The translations under genes and the position numbers were made by a program. Source: Zelopaecilomyces penicillatus (lineage: Eukaryota; Ascomycota; Sordariomycetes; Hypocreales; Pseudodiploosporaceae). Taken from it: a stretch of 64,000 nt of DNA. Below the pieces are notes generated by a model. It searched no databases, had not been told where the DNA came from, and saw only the letters and a program-made list of their open reading frames with translations. Every line of letters begins with the position of its first letter. Positions within the stretch are counted from its first letter, which is position 1. The stretch is from contig VCCP01000001.1 in NCBI GenBank assembly GCA_005765155.1, positions 2,294,001 to 2,358,000 on the forward strand, read 5' to 3'. Below, one piece after another: positions 58,583 to 64,000 of this stretch.

Positions 58583-61102
58583 TCAGTCATCATCAATGAT
58601 AATGGCGCCGCCAGCGTCCTCCACCAGGACCACATCATCGTCAGCCGCTGGGCCTTTGACAACTTTTGCCTTTTTGAGGGGCTGATCGTCGTCGCCTTGG
58701 TAGGATCTTTTGACTCCCTTTGGCGGTTCGGATGCTGCTGCATCTTGGGAATGCTTGCCGTTTTGCTGGACATCACCGTTGGTCCCTGTCACTGCCGGCT
58801 TCACGGGCTTTCGAGGAATCTCCGGTCGATCGGTAAACGAGACTTTAAATGCCTCTTCCTGGTCACCCAAATCCCTAGAGGATGTTAGCTCTTGGTCATT
58901 CTCATGCCCGGGTCTAGATGTCACAAACCCCTCCTGGATGTCAATGACCACATTAACCCATGGAGTGTCATCCTCGTCCATTACGGTCAGGAAACTACCC
59001 CCCTTGATACCTGTAACAGTAATAGTTAGTTCTGCAGGTTTGCACCGCAGCTGAAATTGAACATACCAAGATCAGACAATTTCTTATCAAGATTGTCAGT
59101 TTCCTCGACATCATATAGAATTCCCACTTCGTTGCTCACGACAAATTCTTTGTCTTCATAACCTAGCGACTCCTTCAGGAAACCCTCCACAATGTCGTTC
59201 AGCGTAGCCCGAGCGATGTCTACAGTAACACTGGTGTAATAGACACCACAGACGGGACAATCAGGGTTTGGCTCCCGCGATTTGTCAGGTGCCAACAATC
59301 GAGCGGATGCAAACGGTGTCAGGAACACCTTTATTCAAAGTCAGCTTACCAAGAATTCATCAGAAATATCCCAATACATCTTACCTCCTTAGCCTGCGTA
59401 AATTCATCTCTCAAGATTTTGAATGATTGCAAAACGCAGAGACCCGCTACTATAGCATTGGTTGTGGCGATCGCCGGTATGATGTTGCCAGCCATCTGCT
59501 TTATGTCAAAACGCGACATCCGATCAATGCCAAAAATGGTGGACCGAATGTTGGCGCTGGCAGCGACAAAATCAAGCGTATCCTCGTCATCTTTGTCAAA
59601 CGTGATGACTGGATCTGCCGATGCCCCGTCTTTGGCCTCTTTCATTTGTAGCAACCGCTTGCTTAGGCGGTCAAGACTATCATTGAAGACGACAAGGCTT
59701 TCCTCCAGAGACCAGACCTTTTGCCCGTCGGCGAGGACTTCATCTTTGGCAGATAACGCACCAGAAGCCTGGGAATATACAGTATCGTACTTGAGCGACT
59801 CAGGCGCGCGCCGAGACTTCCACATGTCCTCCACAGATCGTAACCGCTCAATATCTGTTCCGAAGACCTTGTCGAAGAGCATCTGAGGGAACTCGGGCTT
59901 TCCGGTCGCCTCACGGATCTTCTTTAGCGCCAGCGACTCCTTCTTGAGCTCCTCAATCTCATGTGCTGGTCACATATTAGAACCGCAGCACCTCTGCCAG
60001 AACTTCACAAAAACTTACAGTTATCTGCATCAGAAGAGTGGTCAAATGCTGACTCGTCCTCGCTAACACCAAAAATCTCACTACATGTGAAAATATCAGT
60101 CCTCTGCAAGTCTTCTTGCCCAGCTTACCATGCAAGCTTTACTCGGATAACTTACTTCAACAAGTAGCTCTTGCCCCAAACGATGCAGTGAATAGGTTGA
60201 CTGGGAGTGCTACGGATTGTGCACACTGGAAACGACTTTGGTGTTTCCTTGGGGCTACAGTCATAGCAGGCTGTGAGGCCCTTCTTGATGACCTGTACCT
60301 GTCCATTGAAACCCGTAGTACCACTTTCGATGAGTGGCACATCAGCCGCCAAGCACATCTTGTTCACGTGTCTGCGGGCGTCCAGGTTATCCAGCGCATT
60401 GAAGACGATCTTGAAGTCGCGGAACCAGTTGACGCTAAACTCGGAGTCCTTGATGTTGGCAAAGTGTGCAGTGATGTTGACACTGGGGTTGAATTTTTGC
60501 GCCGCTTCCTTCGCGACCTATGTGGTGATCATCGTTAGCATGCTGCCTTGAAACTGACAATTATACGGGCCATGCGCGCACCAAAGCTTTGGGTTTTTTT
60601 ATATGCTCGTGTCGAAACAGAAACTGTCTGTTGAGATTTGAAAGATCTATTGTGTCGAGGTCGACGACGTGTATGTCTCCGAATCCGCTGAGAACGAGGT
60701 TTTTCAACAACTCGCAGCCAATGCCGCCTGCGCCAACCATGAGAACTCGAGCCTGGCGGAGCGACGATGTTAGCAAGGTGCATGAAGTCGCCAGGGGCTT
60801 TTGAGGGTTTATATTGGCCGTTGACATACCTGCTTGACGGACGAATTCAGCGATGCGCCGAGAGACTGGTGATTGAATCTTTCGCGGGTCATGTTTGTCG
60901 TTCGCCGTTGCGACGTTCCGTTCGACGCGGATACCTGCTGAGGTTGCTGGGGTTGCTGAGGCTGCTCAGACAACTCAGACTGCTCAGGTTTCTGGGATGG
61001 CTCCTGGATGGGTGTGGGAGAAATCGTGGGCGCAGGCGTCGACGTCAGCGCAGAACCAACAGCTGTTGCTGCGGCTGCGGGAGCTTCGCCGGATGCCTCC
61101 AT
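58583..61102 (-). CDS. UBA2: SUMO-activating enzyme subunit Uba2 (E1 catalytic)
   Basis: Seven exons (60830-61102, 60582-60752, 60156-60517, 60019-60080, 59385-59965, 59067-59328, 58583-59010) encode 712 residues. The adenylation site is VGAGGIGCE (97-105) with VVDLDTIDLSNLNRQFLF, and the catalytic Cys is Cys247 in FPVCTIRSTPSQPIHCIVW. Zinc Cys pairs are Cys232/Cys235 and the later CPVC. A ubiquitin-like domain follows and the tail has two SUMO-interaction-like patches (VVLVED and AIIIDDD). With Aos1 it activates SUMO and passes it to Ubc9 in the nucleus. Residues 1-70 are an Ala/Pro/Gln-rich extension before the usual start (MTRERFNHQSL); translation could begin there instead. Confidence 0.95.
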
Positions 61103-62224
61103 CGCCTCTCGTCTGTCACGTCACGCTGCAACGGACGCTGGAGCAACGGAAAAGAAAAAGCGCCGATTTCGCAATTGGGGGTCGATGCATGCGATCGAGA
61201 GGTGAAGTCAGCAGAAGGTGAGCCGGCGGTTGCAGTCTGGGGTTTGGGTGTGAGGGCGGCTGTTGGTGTTTTGACAAAAGGAAAGGCTGCAAGTTCCTGG
61301 CCTTGCAACACCAAAGTTGCGACCAATTGAGGATGAGGTCAGTATGGTCCACACAGCTGCTCACAGGTGCAATTACAGGCAGGGCCAGTGACTGGGGAAT
61401 GTCACAGCAGTTATCCGGGGGCCCCAGCGCCCGATTCACAGGCTCACACCCACTGTCACTGTGCATGTACAGTGCGGAGCCACCGCGTCACCGTGCAACG
61501 CTACAGTGGTTATGTTGCCCTGCAAGCTCTTTACTCGGCGGTACCTGTAAATGGACATGGACAAGGGGGATCATGAGTTTTCAGTCATCATAACGTGAGG
61601 TGGGTGTCCAATGCTGCAACCACCCAAGATCAACAGATTGAGCACAAAGGTCCCCTTTTCATGTTACAACCTCTCCTTCCAACCACGGTTCGTCACTACG
61701 ATCAAACCTTGGCAGGGTCACTTGCTATTGAACGTACCTTTTTCAGGTACGCTGCTGCAGGGCGTAGGGCATCCAATCGCAGCACACCACCCCGCCCAGG
61801 TTGGTTTGGGGTGTTACCCTGCACAATGACAAGGAATTCGAAAGTTTTTAATTCCTAGAGACCGTAACTCAATCTTGAAAGGGGGCAGCTTGTAGTTACT
61901 TGAATCTTGGATCTTGTTCATCTAACATGGCCATGTTCGGTTACTGTAGCTTGATCAATGGTACTAGACTTGAATTCCTCCCAATACTGTAGAACACACC
62001 CAGTAAAACCAGGTCCAACTTGCGTGTTCACGCCCAATCCGTCTTTTTCCCTAGCGGGGTTCTTTTCACGAGGTTAAGACCGTAGTTACTCAAGCTTCAA
62101 CAACCAAACTACAATATTCAAGACCTAAGCTCCTTGAATTCCAAGACTGAAGCACTTCAGACCGCTTCATCGCCGAGCAAAGTAAAAAAAAAACAGCAGC
62201 GACACCAACCACAGGCTTGCCACA
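61103..62224. promoter_or_regulatory. Divergent intergenic region, UBA2 / Qng1
   Basis: 1.1 kb between divergent starts; both promoters must be here. A CT/A-rich leader with a run of nine A lies just before the Qng1 start. No other gene recognised. Confidence 0.45.
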
Positions 62225-63643
62225 ATGTCAGACGACGACGCGGATCCTGAACTCCTCGCTCTCCTACGACAGCATCTCCTTGGAGCCCCCGTTGTCGAGG
62301 AGGAGCCTGAGACAGGCGTACTCAAAGATGCAGAGTACGTCTACAATAACGGCATAGATGTGGCGATTGAAATGCGCGCAACCAAAAGCGCTGCCGAGAG
62401 CATCTACGCTCAGATGCAGGAGAAGAACTACTCGACCGCCACATGGTCTCAGCACGAGCTCCACCCGCAGACTAAGGATGAGGCAACAGTGGCCTTCATC
62501 TTCATCATGGACATGTTTAACTTTTCATTTTGGTCAGAGCTGCCAGATGATGAGAGATTTGCTGTCGAGTACAAGGGCAAGCGGTGGACCGGGTACTGGA
62601 GTCTTGTGGCAGCCCTCCAAAGAGCCCTTGAAGAAGGTCCGTGACATTTTTTCTTTTATTATAAGTCTTCTATACAGGAAGTACTGGAAACTTCTAACGA
62701 TTTTTCGATTTGCTCCATCTGCCATATCACCTGTGAAGTTCTCAAAGTCTGATATGGGTTACCATAGGCATTCCCATTACCGACCCTCATTTCTGGCAGG
62801 ATGAAGAATGTAACCTGGAATCCCTGAAACACATATTCAGGTCCTGCACCGAGGAAGAAATGCCTCTGCTCCAAGAGCGCTTGGAGTGTCTGAGAGAATG
62901 TGGAAATGTTCTCTACGAGGTAATACATCATGAAACCCGGTCCAGTAATTGCTAACCCAAACTATTCTTCCCCCAAATGCCATGTTTTGTATGTGTACAT
63001 TTCGCTAACAGCGAGAGATAACAGAACTACAACTGCTCCTTTACCAACGTCATAGCTGCGGCAGATGGATCTGCAGCTCGCCTTGTCAATATCCTTGCTC
63101 GAGACTTCCCTTGCTTCCGGGATGAGCACAAGTTTGAGGGTAGAAGCAAGCCAATTCGGCTCCTCAAGCGCGCGCAAATCCTCGTCGCAGACCTGTGGGC
63201 TTGCTTCGATGGCAAATCATACGGCGAGTTCCGCGACATCAACAAGATCACCATGTTCGCCGACTACCGGGTACCGCAGATCCTCATTACTCTGGGGGCG
63301 CTTTACTGTAGTCCCACAGTCATGTCGGCCATCCGTGACAAGAAGATGCTCGAGACTGGAAGCCACTGGGAGGTGCAACTGCGAGGTAATGTGTTTTATC
63401 CTTTGACATTGCTGTGGAGGCTCGTCAATGACCATCTGGGGTGTCAACGTGAAACTGACAAGATGAGCAGCATGCAGCATATGGTGTGTAGAGCTCATTC
63501 GGAGGGAAATCATGCGAGCTCATCCAGACGCCCACATCAACGCCATTCTCATTGATTTCTTCCTTTATGACAAGATGAAAGAGATGGAAGCCACTGGCGA
63601 GGAACCTCTTCCCCACCATAGAACGAGAAGCATTTGGTATTAA
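62225..63643 (+). CDS. QNG1: Queuosine 5'-phosphate N-glycosylase (Qng1, former DUF2419)
   Basis: Exons 62225-62636, 62768-62919, 63025-63385 and 63471-63643 give 365 residues. The sequence matches the DUF2419/C9orf64 family along its length: FSFWSELPDDERFAVEYKGK, YWSLVAALQRALEEG, IPITDPHFW, the core FDGKSYGEFRDINKITMFAD (with the Asp-rich active-site region), YRVPQILITLGAL, and the C-terminal CSIWCVELIRREI and RTRSIWY. The enzyme splits queuosine 5'-phosphate so the free base queuine can be reused for the wobble position of GUN-anticodon tRNAs. Fungi do not make queuine, so this points to salvage from diet or environment. The first intron starts GTCCGT, a weak donor, and the third acceptor was chosen to keep frame. 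Confidence 0.92.
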
Positions 63644-63892
63644 TTTTGGCCAACTATAACGAATACAAGCACACCAATAAAACCAACGCAGCATGCTAGA
63701 GAAGACACGGGAGGCTACTACGACATACCAGAGAATAGAGGCGCACAAAAATAGAAGAAAAAAGCTTTGCATATACTAGGTATTCATATATCATACGCAT
63801 ATCATAGACGAGCCCAACCACTCCGCTTGAACGCCACAGGTCCTGAAATCCCCCAATACAGAACATCAATGTACCCGAATAAGTTAATGAAA
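63644..63892. other. Convergent intergenic gap
   Basis: 249 bp between the Qng1 stop and the stop of the gene at the right edge; probably shared 3'-UTR sequence. Confidence 0.4.
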
Positions 63893-64000
63893 TCATGCCG
63901 CTGAAGCAACAGGATTCAAGATGCGATCAATCTGCGCAGTCTCAAGCTCCGCACTATCCTTCTCTTCCAATGCCTCCTCTTTTAAAAGGACGGCTAGGAC
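63893..64000 (-). CDS. 3' end of an unknown gene (partial)
   Basis: The minus strand is open from the window edge to a TGA at 63893-63895, giving 35 codons ending ILNPVASAA. The part visible is acidic and helical (KEEALEEKDSAELETAQID) and resembles the C-terminal tail of a soluble protein. It is too short to assign to a family, and its start lies outside the window. Confidence 0.55.
   Translation of the reverse strand, partial: VLAVLLKEEALEEKDSAELETAQIDRILNPVASAA

Noticed and set aside
1..64000. Secondary-metabolite cluster, transposon or CRISPR array
   Set aside because: No PKS, NRPS, terpene cyclase, transposase, reverse transcriptase or spaced direct repeats were found; the genes are mostly unrelated housekeeping functions.

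Overview
The window looks like a nuclear chromosome segment of a filamentous ascomycete. Genes are separated by 0.3 to 3.6 kb and are interrupted by short GT-AG introns, mostly 45 to 130 nt. Several encode typical ascomycete proteins: a Dck1-type DOCK GEF, an Lcb3-type sphingoid-base phosphatase, a Pxa2-type peroxisomal half transporter, a GPI-anchored cupredoxin and a fungal Hsp70-like ATPase. A Sordariomycete, perhaps Hypocreales, is my best guess, but the sequence alone does not prove it. I see no CRISPR array, prokaryotic operon, intact transposon or secondary-metabolite cluster. I rebuilt 20 complete genes by joining exons at GT-AG sites and checking reading phase, plus the 3' end of one more gene at the right edge.

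Layout: 1-3475 is gene-free. A small secreted, probably GPI-anchored protein (3476-4031) is followed by DPH3 (minus) and, divergently, the peroxisomal ABC half transporter. Next come an RBR-type E3 ligase and an unidentified coiled-coil protein, both on minus, then an Hsp70-like ATPase and the very large DOCK-family gene (18168-24306, minus). After a 3.6-kb gene-free stretch come a GNAT acetyltransferase, a head-to-head ribosomal protein pair (uS7/RPS5 and eS25/RPS25), the mitochondrial ADP/ATP carrier, the CENP-X/MHF2 histone-fold protein and a GPI-anchored cupredoxin.

From about 41.6 to 44.3 kb the sequence is AT-rich and carries short tandem repeats on both sides of a 2-oxoglutarate/Fe(II) oxygenase; this is the most accessory-looking part. 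The right third is housekeeping again: a MAPR/cytochrome b5-like heme protein, a large acidic coiled-coil protein, a double BTB-like protein, RFC3, the LCB3-type phosphatase, a mitochondrial FabG/OAR1-like SDR, the SUMO E1 subunit UBA2, a queuosine-salvage glycosylase (Qng1, former DUF2419) and the last 35 codons of an unknown gene.

Functional themes are genome maintenance (RFC3, MHF2), ubiquitin/SUMO (RBR ligase, UBA2), translation and tRNA/eEF2 modification (RPS5, RPS25, DPH3, Qng1) and lipid or peroxisome metabolism (Pxa2, LCB3, SDR). They appear to be dispersed neighbours rather than one pathway. I found no convincing new multi-gene system. The best leads are the RBR active site built on a 14-nt microexon, the palindromes between the two ribosomal genes, the repeat-flanked oxygenase and the unidentified coiled-coil proteins.
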